A stretch of 64,000 nt of DNA from contig NZ_JAFCJX010000038.1 in the NCBI RefSeq assembly GCF_018130695.1, forward strand, positions 16,883 to 80,882. Reading direction: 5' to 3'. Below are positions 18,215-26,462 of the stretch, piece after piece; positions within the stretch are counted from its first letter, which is position 1, and every line of letters begins with the position of its first letter. A program made the translations under genes and the position numbers. Source of the DNA: Bradyrhizobium jicamae. GTDB lineage: Bacteria > Pseudomonadota > Alphaproteobacteria > Rhizobiales > Xanthobacteraceae. The notes under the pieces are model-generated. The model worked only from the letters and a program-made list of their open reading frames with translations, was not told where the DNA came from and did not search any database.

Positions 18215-18287
18215 TCATATAATACTGCTTTTTGCCCGTTCCGTGGGCAATCTGCTGGAAATTTACGCTCATCACAGATTTGTGACT

Positions 18288-18319
18288 TTGCGACGCAACA
18301 TGAATGTTGCGGCGCACAA
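18288..18319. promoter_or_regulatory. Two PhaR-like 12-bp boxes upstream of phasin
   Basis: TGCGACGCAACA (18289-18300) and TGCGGCGCACAA (18308-18319) lie 19 bp apart. The PHA regulator PhaR of Cupriavidus, as I remember it, recognises TGCRNYGCASMA. The second box fits all twelve positions and the first fits eleven. They overlap palindromes TTGCGACGCAA and CACAATCAATTGTG. The 189-bp spacer otherwise holds only phasin leader sequence. Binding by a PhaR homologue is inferred and no phaR gene is in the window. Confidence 0.55.
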
Positions 18320-18403
18320 TCAATTGTGGCACAACACTTTTGCCCCGGGCCAATCCGGACGGGGTGAGCCCATAGCTCAAACCCTGAGGATGGAGAGACC
18401 CCA

Positions 18404-18880
18404 ATGACCACCGAAACCAACCCCGTGCTCGACAGCGTCAAGCAAGCCTTCGCCCCCGTCACCGAGGCGTTCACCAAGCTCCAGAACATGGAAGTTCCGG
18501 AAGCCGCCCGTGAGTTCGTGAAGAAGCAGGCCGAGACCGCCAAGACCCGCGCTGCCGATGCCTATGCCGGCTCCGAGAAGCTGACCGCCGCGATCGAGTC
18601 CGCTGTTGCCGGTTCGGTGACCGAGACCGCCAAGATCAGCCGCAACATCCAGCAGGCGATCTACCAGGACGCCGAGGCGTTCTTCTCGGGCATCGACAAG
18701 CTCGCGTCCGCCAAGTCGTTCAGCGAAGCCGCCCAGATCCAGTCGGAGCTGGTCCGTGCACGCGGCGAAGTGCTCGTCTCGCGCGCCAAGGCCACCTCTG
18801 AGTATCTCGGCAAGCTCGTCGCCGACGGTGCCAAGAACGCCCAGGACAACTTTGCCAAGGTCTACGGCAAGACCGCCTGA
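18404..18880 (+). CDS. Phasin family protein
   Basis: A 158-residue, Ala/Lys/Glu-rich, helical phasin. Such proteins coat PHA granules, keep them apart and can activate the synthase. The typical core is VKKQAETAKTRAADAYAGSEKLTAAIE, and the C-terminal part has SEAAQIQSELVRARGEVLVSRAK. There is a GGAGAG ribosome site before the ATG and a strong terminator after the stop, so it is monocistronic. Codon use is strongly biased to C/G-ending codons, as in highly expressed genes. PhaR-like boxes upstream and phaC nearby support granule association. Confidence 0.92.
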   Translation: MTTETNPVLDSVKQAFAPVTEAFTKLQNMEVPEAAREFVKKQAETAKTRAADAYAGSEKLTAAIESAVAGSVTETAKISRNIQQAIYQDAEAFFSGIDKLASAKSFSEAAQIQSELVRARGEVLVSRAKATSEYLGKLVADGAKNAQDNFAKVYGKTA

Positions 18881-18910
18881 TCGCGTTGATCCGACCAACT
18901 GCCCAATTCG

Positions 18911-18940
18911 AAGGCCCGCTTAGGCGGGCCTTCTTTTTGT
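18911..18940 (+). terminator. Rho-independent terminator after phasin
   Basis: The stem AAGGCCCGC (18911-18919)/GCGGGCCTT (18924-18932) has a TTAG loop and is followed by CTTTTTGT. It lies 30 bp beyond the phasin stop codon. Confidence 0.92.
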
Positions 18941-18969
18941 GGCCTGCTGCCCCACATCAGGGGTGCCTG

Positions 18970-19075
18970 CCCCTCATGGTGAGGAGGCGCTTCAGCGCCA
19001 TCTCGAACCACGAGGCCACGATCCGGGCCTCATCCTTCGAGACGCGGCGAAGGCGCCGCTCCTTGAGGATGAGGG
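18970..19075. repeat. Family D repeat, copy 1
   Basis: The sequence begins CCCCTCATGGTGAGGAGG and ends CCTTGAGGATGAGGG, with internal CATCCTTCGAGACGC. Related copies lie at 23876-23988 (same orientation) and 36936-37062 (inverted). This copy differs most in the middle (CTTCAGCGCCATCTCGAACC). It fills the space between the phasin terminator and the DUF445 gene. Confidence 0.82.
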
Positions 19076-19094
19076 TTTGTCCTCGAAAGCCTTC

Positions 19095-20378
19095 ATGACC
19101 CTTCCCGCCACCTTCATCGCAACGCCTGCCGACGTCGAACGCGCGGCGGAGCTTCGTCGGGTGAAGTGGCTGGCGACCGGCCTGCTGGCCGCGACCTTTG
19201 CGGTCTTCATCGCGGCCAGGACGCTGCTGCCGGTGCATCCCGTGTTCGGCTTCATCGCAGCCTTTGCCGAAGCCGCGACCATCGGCGGGCTCGCCGACTG
19301 GTACGCCGTCGTCGCGCTGTTCAAGCGGCCGCTGGGCCTGCCGATCCCGCACACGGCGATCATCCAGAGCAACCAGCAGCGCATCGCCGAAAAGCTCGGC
19401 GAATTCATCGAGCAGAATTTTCTGGAATCCGGCCCGGTCGAGGCCAAGCTGCGCCAGATCGATTTCGGCACCTTCATCGCGGACTGGCTGCGCGACCGCA
19501 AACGCGCGGAGGATCTCGCGCGCTTCGTGCTGCGGCTGTTGCCGGAGGCCTTCTCGGCAACGGAGACGTCGGGACTGATGCAGTTCATCACCCGCCGCGT
19601 CACCACGCAGCTGCTCTCGATCGACCTGGCGCCGCTTGCGGCCGGCGCGCTGCGCGGCTTCGTCCAGGAGGGCAAGCACGAGGGCCTGCTCGACGACATC
19701 CTGCGCGTCATGCATCGCACGCTGACGCAGGAAGAGACCATGGCCGTAATCCGCGACAAGGTGCGCGCGGAGATGCCGACGCTGTTGAAGCTCTATCGCG
19801 CCGATCGTTTTGTGGTGAACCGCATCATCGCGTCTGCCACGAAATTCTTCGAGGAGGTGCAGGGCGATCCCAACCATCCGTTCCGCGGCGAGTTCGATCG
19901 CATGCTGCTGTCGTTCGTCGAGCGGCTCGGCAGCGACAAGGCGTTTGCCGAACGCATCGACGGCCTGAAGCGCGACCTGATCGCGCGGCCGGAGGTCGCC
20001 AATCTCGGCCGCACCATCTGGGCCAACGCAAAGGACTTCATCGAACGCAGCGCCACGGGCGAGTCGCAGGTGTTGATGCAGCAGCTGTCGCGGATGTTCG
20101 TCGAGGCGGGCGAGGCGATCGCGGGAGATGCCGAGTTGCGCGGCGAGATCAACCGCGGCCTGGTCGCGATCCTGCGCACCGTGGTCGCCGAGCAGAAGAG
20201 CGGCGTCTCGACGTTCATCGCCGATCAGATGAAGGCCTGGGACATGGAGCAGTTGCTACAGCTGCTCGAGATCAATGTCGGCAAGGACCTGCAATACATC
20301 CGCTTCAACGGCTCGCTGATCGGTGGGCTTGCCGGGCTCGCACTTTACACGCTGGAATATGCGCTGCGGCTGCTGTGA
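19095..20378 (+). CDS. DUF445 family inner-membrane protein (YjiN-like)
   Basis: A 427-residue DUF445 protein with two N-terminal membrane helices (residues about 25-65). Between them comes the family signature FGFIAAFAEAATIGGLADWYAVVALFKRPLG. A long helical cytoplasmic or periplasmic domain follows, and a final hydrophobic segment near the C-terminus (IGGLAGLALYTLEYALRLL). The biochemical function of the family is unknown. The ATG at 19095 was chosen; the frame extends upstream through a family D repeat, which is not coding. Ribosome-site support is weak. Confidence 0.88.
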   Translation: MTLPATFIATPADVERAAELRRVKWLATGLLAATFAVFIAARTLLPVHPVFGFIAAFAEAATIGGLADWYAVVALFKRPLGLPIPHTAIIQSNQQRIAEKLGEFIEQNFLESGPVEAKLRQIDFGTFIADWLRDRKRAEDLARFVLRLLPEAFSATETSGLMQFITRRVTTQLLSIDLAPLAAGALRGFVQEGKHEGLLDDILRVMHRTLTQEETMAVIRDKVRAEMPTLLKLYRADRFVVNRIIASATKFFEEVQGDPNHPFRGEFDRMLLSFVERLGSDKAFAERIDGLKRDLIARPEVANLGRTIWANAKDFIERSATGESQVLMQQLSRMFVEAGEAIAGDAELRGEINRGLVAILRTVVAEQKSGVSTFIADQMKAWDMEQLLQLLEINVGKDLQYIRFNGSLIGGLAGLALYTLEYALRLL

Positions 20379-20582
20379 CCGATAAAGCACGACTATGATC
20401 TTACCTGTGACAAGTAAGACTTTTGCGGGTTGCAATAAACAAAACGGTTCCCTAGCTTTTTACGACAGATTGTTGCGCTGCGGAACGATTCCACATCGCT
20501 GGCGTCGATCTGGTTGACCCGATCTTGGGTTGGATATGGCCGGCTGCCGCGACGTCAGGGGCCGGTCAGAACAGGAGCTGGA

Positions 20583-21353
20583 ATGTCCGTAGCTGCGCAG
20601 ACCCTTGCCCCGCCCTCCAGGACGCTGATGTTTCTGGAAGGTCGCGCGATCCACGAACTCGGTGCCTTCCTTGGCGCACTGCCGCTGTTGAGCCTCGCCC
20701 CGCGTGGCGATGGCCACCCGGTGCTGGTGCTGCCGGGTCTGGTCGCCTCCGACATGTCGACGCGCCCGCTGCGCAGTTTCCTGAGAAGCAAGGGCTATGT
20801 CGTCAGCGGCTGGCGGCAGGGGCGCAATCTCGGTCTGCGTCACGGTGTGCAGAACGCCATGGTCGATCTGCTGCAGGAATTGAACGACACCCATGGCCGC
20901 AAGGTCTCCCTCGTCGGCTGGAGCCTCGGCGGCCTCTATGCGCGCCAGCTCGCCAAGATGATGCCGGAGCGCGTGCGCCAGGTGATCACGCTCGGCAGTC
21001 CGTTTGCCGCCGGTCCCAAGGCGACCAACGCCTGGCGCGTCTACGAGATGGCCAGCGGCCGTCGCGCCGACGAAGAGGATGCCCGGTTCGGCGGCTCGCT
21101 CGCCGGCGCGCCGCCGGTGCCGACCACCGCGATCTTCAGCCGCACCGACGGCATCTGCGCCTGGCAGGGCTGTCGCGAGCAGACCTCCTCGATGTCCGAG
21201 AGCATCGAAGTCGAGAGCAGCCATTGCGGCATGGGCCATCACCCCGCCGCGGTCTACGCAGTCGCCGATCGCCTCGCACAGAAGGAAGGCGAGTGGTCCC
21301 CCTTCGACCGCGGCGGCTGGCGCAGCATCGTGTATCCGGATCCGAATCGCTGA
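20583..21353 (+). CDS. Alpha/beta hydrolase (GWSLGG lipase-like), paralogue of the gene at 5902
   Basis: A 256-residue alpha/beta hydrolase with nucleophile elbow GWSLGG (Ser114). It shares with the product of 5902-6693 the segments GDGHPVL.LPG..ASD, GRKVS.VGWSLGG.YAR, ITLGSPFA, ATNA.R.YE and PVPTT.I.SRTDGI. The putative catalytic His is in SSHCGMGHHPAAV. The ribosome site AGGAG lies 6 bp before the ATG at 20583; the in-frame extension from 20514 has none. It is transcribed alone, with a family E repeat downstream. Its substrate is unknown; the shared motifs show it arose by duplication from the same ancestor as the other hydrolase. Confidence 0.87.
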   Translation: MSVAAQTLAPPSRTLMFLEGRAIHELGAFLGALPLLSLAPRGDGHPVLVLPGLVASDMSTRPLRSFLRSKGYVVSGWRQGRNLGLRHGVQNAMVDLLQELNDTHGRKVSLVGWSLGGLYARQLAKMMPERVRQVITLGSPFAAGPKATNAWRVYEMASGRRADEEDARFGGSLAGAPPVPTTAIFSRTDGICAWQGCREQTSSMSESIEVESSHCGMGHHPAAVYAVADRLAQKEGEWSPFDRGGWRSIVYPDPNR

Positions 21354-21370
21354 GGCGCGACGCTCTTCCT

Positions 21371-21587
21371 TCACCTCTCCCCGCCCTTCTGCGGGGAGAG
21401 GTCGAAATTCGCGCAGCGAGTTTCGGGTGAGGGGCGTGGCAGGCTACGACCTCAAGCTCGCAGTTTGCCGAATGGTCGCTCGCGGAGTCGGAGCGGCCTC
21501 TCGTATGGCGTGGCCGTGCATGGCCCCTCACCCGGATCGCCCGAGGGCGATCCGACCTCTCCCCGTGAAGAACGGGGAGAGGTGAAG
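21371..21587. repeat. Family E repeat (CACCTCTCCCCG type), copy 1
   Basis: It begins CACCTCTCCCCGCCCTTC and ends GAACGGGGAGAGGTGAAG, with internal hairpins of CTCTCCCCG/CGGGGAGAG type and the TTTCGGGTGAGGGGC element. Related copies lie at 40591-40745 and 62185-62373. It fills most of the 285-bp spacer between the hydrolase and paaX genes. No coding capacity is evident. Confidence 0.85.
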
Positions 21588-21638
21588 TAAGACCGCCCGC
21601 ATTGTCGCCATCCGACAAATCGCGGTATGCCTTGACGC

Positions 21639-22508
21639 ATGCCGCAGCCGCTTGACCGGATCATCGACCAATTGAAGCGCGAGCCGTCGCGCACGGGATC
21701 GATCGTGATCACCGTGTTCGGCGACGCCATCGTGCCGCGCGGCGGCTCGGTGTGGCTCGGCACGCTGCTGGAATTCTTTGCCTCCCTCGACATCGACGGC
21801 AATGTGGTGCGCACCGCGATGTCGCGCCTTGCCGCCGACGGCTGGCTCGAGCGCAGCAAGGTCGGCCGCAACAGCTTCTATCGGCTGAACGCCAAGGGCC
21901 GTCACACCTTCGATACCGCGACGAAGCACATCTACGATCCGCCGCCGTCGGACTGGACCGGCCGCTTCGAGCTCTTGCTGATCGGCAATGCCGACGATCG
22001 CGATGCCGCGCGCGAGGCCCTGAAGAATGCCGGCTTCGGCAGTCCGCTGCCCGGCGTGTTCGTCGCGCCGTCGGGCGCGCCGATTCCCGATGAGGCTGCG
22101 GGCGCGATCAGGCTTGAAGTCTCCGCGGAGGATGACAGCGGCCGGCGCCTGCTCAGCGAGAGCTGGCCGCTCGATCGCACCGCGGATGCCTATCTGAAAT
22201 TCATGAAGACGTTCGAGCCGCTGCGCGGCTGGATCGGCCGCGGCCAGGATCTCAGCGAGGCCGACGCCTTCACCGCGCGCATTCTCCTGATCCACTATTA
22301 TCGCCGCGTGGTGCTGCGCGATCCGCTGCTGCCGGCGCAGCTGCTGCCGAAGGATTGGCCGGGAAGGGCGGCGCGGCAGCTCTGCGGCGAAATCTATCGC
22401 GGGCTGCTTTCGCCGTCGGAACAATGGCTTGATGCTCACGCCACCAACGAGGACGGGCCGCTGCCGAAGCCCAACGGCGCCGTGGCGCGGCGCTTCGAGG
22501 GTGTCTGA
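21639..22508 (+). CDS. paaX: Phenylacetic acid degradation repressor PaaX
   Basis: A 289-residue PaaX-family transcription repressor. The N-terminal winged-helix region (about 18-85) includes SIVITVFGDAIVPRGGSVWLG and VRTAMSRLAADGWL, the family hallmark. The central and C-terminal parts (about 100-280) match the PaaX effector domain, which binds phenylacetyl-CoA in known members and releases the DNA. It lies 75 bp upstream of, and codirectional with, the paaABCDE operon, which it should control. The length is close to the usual 300 residues. No other regulator is seen in this operon. Confidence 0.94.
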   Translation: MPQPLDRIIDQLKREPSRTGSIVITVFGDAIVPRGGSVWLGTLLEFFASLDIDGNVVRTAMSRLAADGWLERSKVGRNSFYRLNAKGRHTFDTATKHIYDPPPSDWTGRFELLLIGNADDRDAAREALKNAGFGSPLPGVFVAPSGAPIPDEAAGAIRLEVSAEDDSGRRLLSESWPLDRTADAYLKFMKTFEPLRGWIGRGQDLSEADAFTARILLIHYYRRVVLRDPLLPAQLLPKDWPGRAARQLCGEIYRGLLSPSEQWLDAHATNEDGPLPKPNGAVARRFEGV

Positions 22509-22552
22509 TATGTTACAAAAACAACTTGCAAAGTGGAATTTATGTAATATAT
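22508..22552. promoter_or_regulatory. Imperfect inverted repeat in the paaA leader, candidate PaaX operator
   Basis: ATATGTTACAAAA (22508-22520) pairs imperfectly with TTTATGTAATATAT (22539-22552), with an 18-bp spacer. It is the only AT-rich dyad in the 75-bp spacer between paaX and paaA, so it is a good candidate for promoter and operator. I could not match it to the E. coli PaaX consensus with confidence. Confidence 0.45.
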
Positions 22553-22583
22553 TTCGCCTCAACAACAACCGGGGAGGTCGGCC

Positions 22584-23576
22584 ATGTACACTCAGGCGCT
22601 CAACAGTTCCGACGGCGACGATCGCGGGATCGAGGATGCCGCACGCGCGGCCGCATTTCAGGCACGCATCGATGACGACGAGCGCATCGAGCCGAACGAC
22701 TGGATGCCCGCGGCGTACCGCAAGACGCTGACGCGGCAGATTTCCCAGCATGCCCATTCCGAAATCGTCGGCATGCTGCCCGAGGGCAACTGGATCACGC
22801 GTGCGCCGTCGCTGCGCCGCAAGGCCGCGCTGCTCGCCAAGGTGCAGGACGAGTGCGGCCATGGGCTCTATCTCTACGCCGCCGCCGAGACGCTCGGCAC
22901 CTCGCGCGAAGAGCTCGTCGACCTCATGCTCTCAGGCAAGGCAAAATATTCCTCGATCTTCAACTATCCGACGCTGACCTGGGCCGACATCGGCACCATC
23001 GGCTGGCTGGTCGACGGCGCTGCGATCATGAACCAGATCCCGCTATGCCGCTGCTCCTACGGTCCCTATGCGCGCGCGATGATCCGCGTCTGCAAGGAAG
23101 AGTCGTTCCACCAGCGCCAGGGCTTTGAGATCATGGTGACGCTGTGCCGCGGCACCGAGGAGCAGAAGGCGATGGCGCAGGATGCGCTGAATCGCTGGTG
23201 GTGGCCGGTGCTGATGATGTTCGGCCCGCCGGACAAGGTCAGCCAGCACTCGGACACCTCGACCAAGTGGAAGATCAAGCGCTTCTCCAATGACGAGCTG
23301 CGCCAGAAATTCGTCGACGCGACCGTGCCGCAGGCGCAGTTCCTGGGGCTGACGATCCCCGATCCCGGCATGACGCAGAACGAAAGCGGCAATTGGGTCT
23401 ACAGCGAGATCGACTGGGCCGAGTTCAATCAGGTGCTGGCCGGCAACGGCCCGTGCAACCGCGAACGTCTCGCCGCGCGCCGCAAGGCGCATGACGACGG
23501 CGCCTGGGTGCGCGAGGCGGCGGCCGCCTATGCCGAGAAGCGCAAGGCGCGCCTGCTCGCGCAGGCCGCAGAGTAA
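22584..23576 (+). CDS. paaA: 1,2-phenylacetyl-CoA epoxidase, catalytic subunit PaaA
   Basis: A 330-residue diiron oxygenase subunit of the PaaABCE epoxidase, which oxidises the ring of phenylacetyl-CoA with O2 and electrons from PaaE. Diiron ligand motifs are visible: QDECGHGLYLY (ExxH) and EESFHQRQ (ExxH). The N-terminal IEPNDWMPAAYRKTLTRQISQHAHSEIVGMLPE is family-typical. A strong GGGGAGG ribosome site precedes the ATG. It is the first gene of the operon after the paaX spacer. Confidence 0.97.
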   Translation: MYTQALNSSDGDDRGIEDAARAAAFQARIDDDERIEPNDWMPAAYRKTLTRQISQHAHSEIVGMLPEGNWITRAPSLRRKAALLAKVQDECGHGLYLYAAAETLGTSREELVDLMLSGKAKYSSIFNYPTLTWADIGTIGWLVDGAAIMNQIPLCRCSYGPYARAMIRVCKEESFHQRQGFEIMVTLCRGTEEQKAMAQDALNRWWWPVLMMFGPPDKVSQHSDTSTKWKIKRFSNDELRQKFVDATVPQAQFLGLTIPDPGMTQNESGNWVYSEIDWAEFNQVLAGNGPCNRERLAARRKAHDDGAWVREAAAAYAEKRKARLLAQAAE

Positions 23577-23586
23577 GGAGCGCATC

Positions 23587-23874
23587 ATGCCCACGCCGAA
23601 TACGCCGCTCTGGGAAGTCTTCATCCGCAGCCGCAACGGCCTCGCGCACAAGCATGTCGGCTCGCTGCACGCATCCGACGCGACGCTGGCGCTGCAGGCC
23701 GCCCGCGACATCTACACCCGCCGCGGCGAGGGCCTTTCGATCTGGGTGGTGCCGTCGAACGCGATCACCGCGTCCGACCCGTCCGAGAAGGGCATGATGT
23801 TCGAGCCGGCGGAATCGAAGATCTACCGGCATCCGACGTTTTACGACGTGCCTGATGAAGTTGGGCATATGTAA
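23587..23874 (+). CDS. paaB: 1,2-phenylacetyl-CoA epoxidase subunit PaaB
   Basis: A 95-residue PaaB subunit of the epoxidase. It contains PLWEVFIRSRNGLAHKHVGSLHASDATLAL, a family hallmark, and ends with the Tyr/His-rich tail typical of PaaB. In known complexes it stabilises or bridges the PaaA-PaaC core. It starts 10 bp after paaA, with GGAG upstream of the ATG at 23587. A family D repeat begins 1 bp after its stop codon and separates it from paaC. Confidence 0.95.
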   Translation: MPTPNTPLWEVFIRSRNGLAHKHVGSLHASDATLALQAARDIYTRRGEGLSIWVVPSNAITASDPSEKGMMFEPAESKIYRHPTFYDVPDEVGHM

Positions 23875-23875
23875 A

Positions 23876-23988
23876 CCCTCATGGTGAGGTCTGGACGATG
23901 CTGTGCATCGCCAGGCGAACCATGAGGCCCCCGCAGTTTCCGCGGCCCATCCTTCGAGACGCGCCTTCGGCGCTCCTCAGGATGAAGG
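23876..23988. repeat. Family D repeat, copy 2, inside the paa operon
   Basis: It starts CCCTCATGGTGAG and runs through GGACGATGCTG, CATCGCCAGGCGAACCATGAGG and CATCCTTCGAGACGC to TCAGGATGAAGG. It is the near-identical reverse-orientation counterpart of 36936-37062, lacking about 15 bp near one end. It begins one base after the paaB stop and ends 31 bp before the paaC start. Confidence 0.9.
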
Positions 23989-24019
23989 CAGAGCAAGTGG
24001 ATGCAGGTGAATTAGCAAA

Positions 24020-24796
24020 ATGACCGCTGCCAACATCAAAGTCTCCGAGACCCCGCTGGTGCTGTACGCACTGCGCCGTGCCGACGATGCACTGATCCTC
24101 GGCCACCGCCTGTCCGAATGGTGCGGCCATGCGCCTGCGATGGAAGAGGACATGGCGCTCGCCAATATGGGCCTCGATCTGCTCGGCCAGGCGCGCGAGC
24201 TCTACGCCTATGCCGCCAAGGTCGAAGGCCGTGACAATGACGAGGACAAGTTCGCGTATCTTCGCGACGTCCGCCAGTATCGCAATCTCCTGCTGCTGGA
24301 GCAGCCGAACGGCGATTTCGCCCGCACCATGGTGCGGCAGTTCTTCTATGCGGCGTTCGCCGATCTCTACTGGCGCGCGATGATGAAGTCATCGGACCCG
24401 ACGCTCGCTGCAATCGCGGCGAAGTCGGAGAAGGAAAGCGCCTATCATATCCGCCATTCGTCGGAATGGATCGTCCGCCTCGGCGACGGCACCGAAGAGA
24501 GCCATCGCCGCGCGCAGCTCGCGATCGACGATCTCTGGGCCTATACCGGCGAGATGTTCGCCGTCGACGACAGCGAGCGCGGCCTGATCGACGCGGGCAT
24601 TGCGATCGATCCGGGGACGCTGAAAGCGCAATGGCAGAAGACCATGACAAGCGTGGTCAACGAGGCGACGCTGGCGCTGCCGAAGAGCGACTGGATGCAG
24701 CAGGGTGGCCGCAGCGGCCGGCACAGCGAGCATCTCGGCCATCTCCTCAGCGAATTGCAGTCGCTGCAGCGGACCTTCCCGGGGGCGACATGGTAA
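24020..24796 (+). CDS. paaC: 1,2-phenylacetyl-CoA epoxidase structural subunit PaaC
   Basis: A 258-residue ferritin-like subunit that partners PaaA in the epoxidase heterodimer. Segments such as LRRADDALILGHRLSEWCGHAPAMEEDMALANMGLDLLGQAR are typical of PaaC. The ATG at 24020 follows a family D element and has only a weak ribosome site, unlike paaA and paaB, so expression relative to PaaAB may be altered. It overlaps paaD by 7 bp. Despite the insert, all paa genes keep the same direction. Confidence 0.95.
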   Translation: MTAANIKVSETPLVLYALRRADDALILGHRLSEWCGHAPAMEEDMALANMGLDLLGQARELYAYAAKVEGRDNDEDKFAYLRDVRQYRNLLLLEQPNGDFARTMVRQFFYAAFADLYWRAMMKSSDPTLAAIAAKSEKESAYHIRHSSEWIVRLGDGTEESHRRAQLAIDDLWAYTGEMFAVDDSERGLIDAGIAIDPGTLKAQWQKTMTSVVNEATLALPKSDWMQQGGRSGRHSEHLGHLLSELQSLQRTFPGATW

Positions 24797-25293
24797 CGGC
24801 TGATATCAGCGACGCCGATCTGCGCCGGCGCGCCTGGAGCGCCGCCGCCGAGGTGGTCGACCCCGAGATCCCCGTGCTGACGATCGCTGATCTCGGCGTG
24901 CTGCGCGATGTCGTGGTCAGCGATGGCCATGTCGAGATCGCGATCACGCCGACCTATTCCGGCTGCCCCGCCATGAATATGATCGCGCTCGAGATCGAGC
25001 TGGCGCTGGAGCGCGCCGGCATTCGCGATCCGAAGGTTCGCACCGTGCTGTCGCCGGCCTGGACCACCGACTGGATGAGCGAGGACGGCCGCCGCAAGCT
25101 GAAAGAGTACGGCATCGCGCCGCCGCTGCCGGGCTCCGCGCGCCGCGCGTTGTTCGGCGAGCAAGAGGTCGCGTGCCCGCAGTGCGGCTCCGTCGACACC
25201 GAGCTGCTGTCCGAATTCGGCTCGACCTCCTGCAAGGCGCTGTGGCGTTGCAGGAGCTGCCGTGAACCCTTCGATTACTTCAAGTGTCATTGA
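24790..25293 (+). CDS. paaD: 1,2-phenylacetyl-CoA epoxidase maturation factor PaaD
   Basis: A 167-residue protein of the DUF59/MIP18 type with a C-terminal zinc-ribbon-like part. The DUF59 core includes VVDPEIPVLTIADLGVLRDV and the YSGCPAMNMI motif. The C-terminal CPQCGSVDTEL ... WRCRSC gives four Cys in two CxxC pairs. PaaD is required for active epoxidase in known systems and probably acts in iron or FeS assembly. It overlaps paaC by 7 bp and ends 2 bp before the chosen paaE start. Confidence 0.94.
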   Translation: MVTADISDADLRRRAWSAAAEVVDPEIPVLTIADLGVLRDVVVSDGHVEIAITPTYSGCPAMNMIALEIELALERAGIRDPKVRTVLSPAWTTDWMSEDGRRKLKEYGIAPPLPGSARRALFGEQEVACPQCGSVDTELLSEFGSTSCKALWRCRSCREPFDYFKCH

Positions 25294-25295
25294 CC

Positions 25296-26372
25296 ATGTC
25301 GACACCTCGATTCCACCGTTTGTCTGTCAGCGATCTGCGCCGCGAGGCGCCGGATGCGGTTTCCATGACCTTTGCGATCCCCGGCGATCTCGCTTGCGAT
25401 TACAGTTTTACGCCGGGCCAGTATCTGACCTTGCGCACCACGATGGACGGCGAGGAAGTCCGTCGCTCCTATTCGATCTGCTCCGGCCCCGATGACGGCG
25501 AGCTCCGCATCGCCGTGAAGAAGGTCGACGGCGGCGCGTTCTCGAGCTGGGCGGCGGACGAGCTGAAGGCCGGCGACGAGCTCGACGTGATGACGCCGAC
25601 CGGCCGCTTCGGCATCGCGCATGCGCCGGATCAGGCGCGGCTCTATGTCGGCTTTGCCGCCGGCAGCGGCATCACGCCGATCCTGTCGATCGTCAAGGGC
25701 GTGCTGGCGCGCGAGCCCAACAGCCGCTTCTTCCTGTTCTATGGCAACCGCTTCACGGAGGGCATGCTGTTCCTTGAAGAGCTGGAAGAATTGAAGGACC
25801 GCTTCATGCAGCGGCTTTCGCTCTTCCACGTCATCTCCGGCGAGGAGCAGGACATTCCGATCCTGCACGGAAGGCTCGACGGCGAGAAGGTGCGCGTGCT
25901 GCTGCGCTCGCTGGTGCCGGCGGCCAGCGTCGATCACGTCTTCATCTGCGGCCCGACCGGGATGAGCGAGACCATCGAGGCGACCTGCCGCGAGATCGGC
26001 ATCGCCGACGAGCGCATCCATGTCGAGCGTTTCGTTTCCGAATTTGGCGGCAAGCCGCGGCCGAAGACGGTCGTGCCTGCCGGCGCGCCGCCGAAGGCTG
26101 TGGCCGCGCTGATCATCGACGGCAAGCGCCGCGAGGTGCCGGTCGCCGACGGCGAGTCGATCCTCGATGCCGCCTTGCGCGCCGGGATGGACCTGCCGTT
26201 CGCCTGCAAGGGCGGCATGTGCTCGACCTGCCGCGCCAAGCTGGTCGAGGGCGAGGCGCCGATGGAGCTGAACTATTCGCTGGAGCCGTGGGAGCTGAAG
26301 GCGGGATTTGTGCTGACCTGCCAGGCCAAGCCGTGCTCGGACAAGGTCGTGGTCGATTACGACCACGTCTGA
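25296..26372 (+). CDS. paaE: 1,2-phenylacetyl-CoA epoxidase reductase PaaE
   Basis: A 358-residue flavin/2Fe-2S reductase that feeds NADPH electrons to PaaA. The FAD domain has RRSYSICSGP, the NAD(P) domain GSGITPILSI and CGPTGM, and the C-terminal plant-type ferredoxin domain has CKGGMCSTC plus a later Cys in LTCQAK. I chose the ATG at 25296 (MSTPRFHRL) over an in-frame GTG at 25284 that would overlap paaD. Its length is as in E. coli PaaE. Confidence 0.95.
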   Translation: MSTPRFHRLSVSDLRREAPDAVSMTFAIPGDLACDYSFTPGQYLTLRTTMDGEEVRRSYSICSGPDDGELRIAVKKVDGGAFSSWAADELKAGDELDVMTPTGRFGIAHAPDQARLYVGFAAGSGITPILSIVKGVLAREPNSRFFLFYGNRFTEGMLFLEELEELKDRFMQRLSLFHVISGEEQDIPILHGRLDGEKVRVLLRSLVPAASVDHVFICGPTGMSETIEATCREIGIADERIHVERFVSEFGGKPRPKTVVPAGAPPKAVAALIIDGKRREVPVADGESILDAALRAGMDLPFACKGGMCSTCRAKLVEGEAPMELNYSLEPWELKAGFVLTCQAKPCSDKVVVDYDHV

Positions 26373-26462
26373 ACTTTGGGCGCGTTGACACCAAACGTGT
26401 CGCGCTGAAACTATCGAAGCCAAGAGGCGCGTTGCAATGCGCCCGGTGACAGGGAGTTCGAT

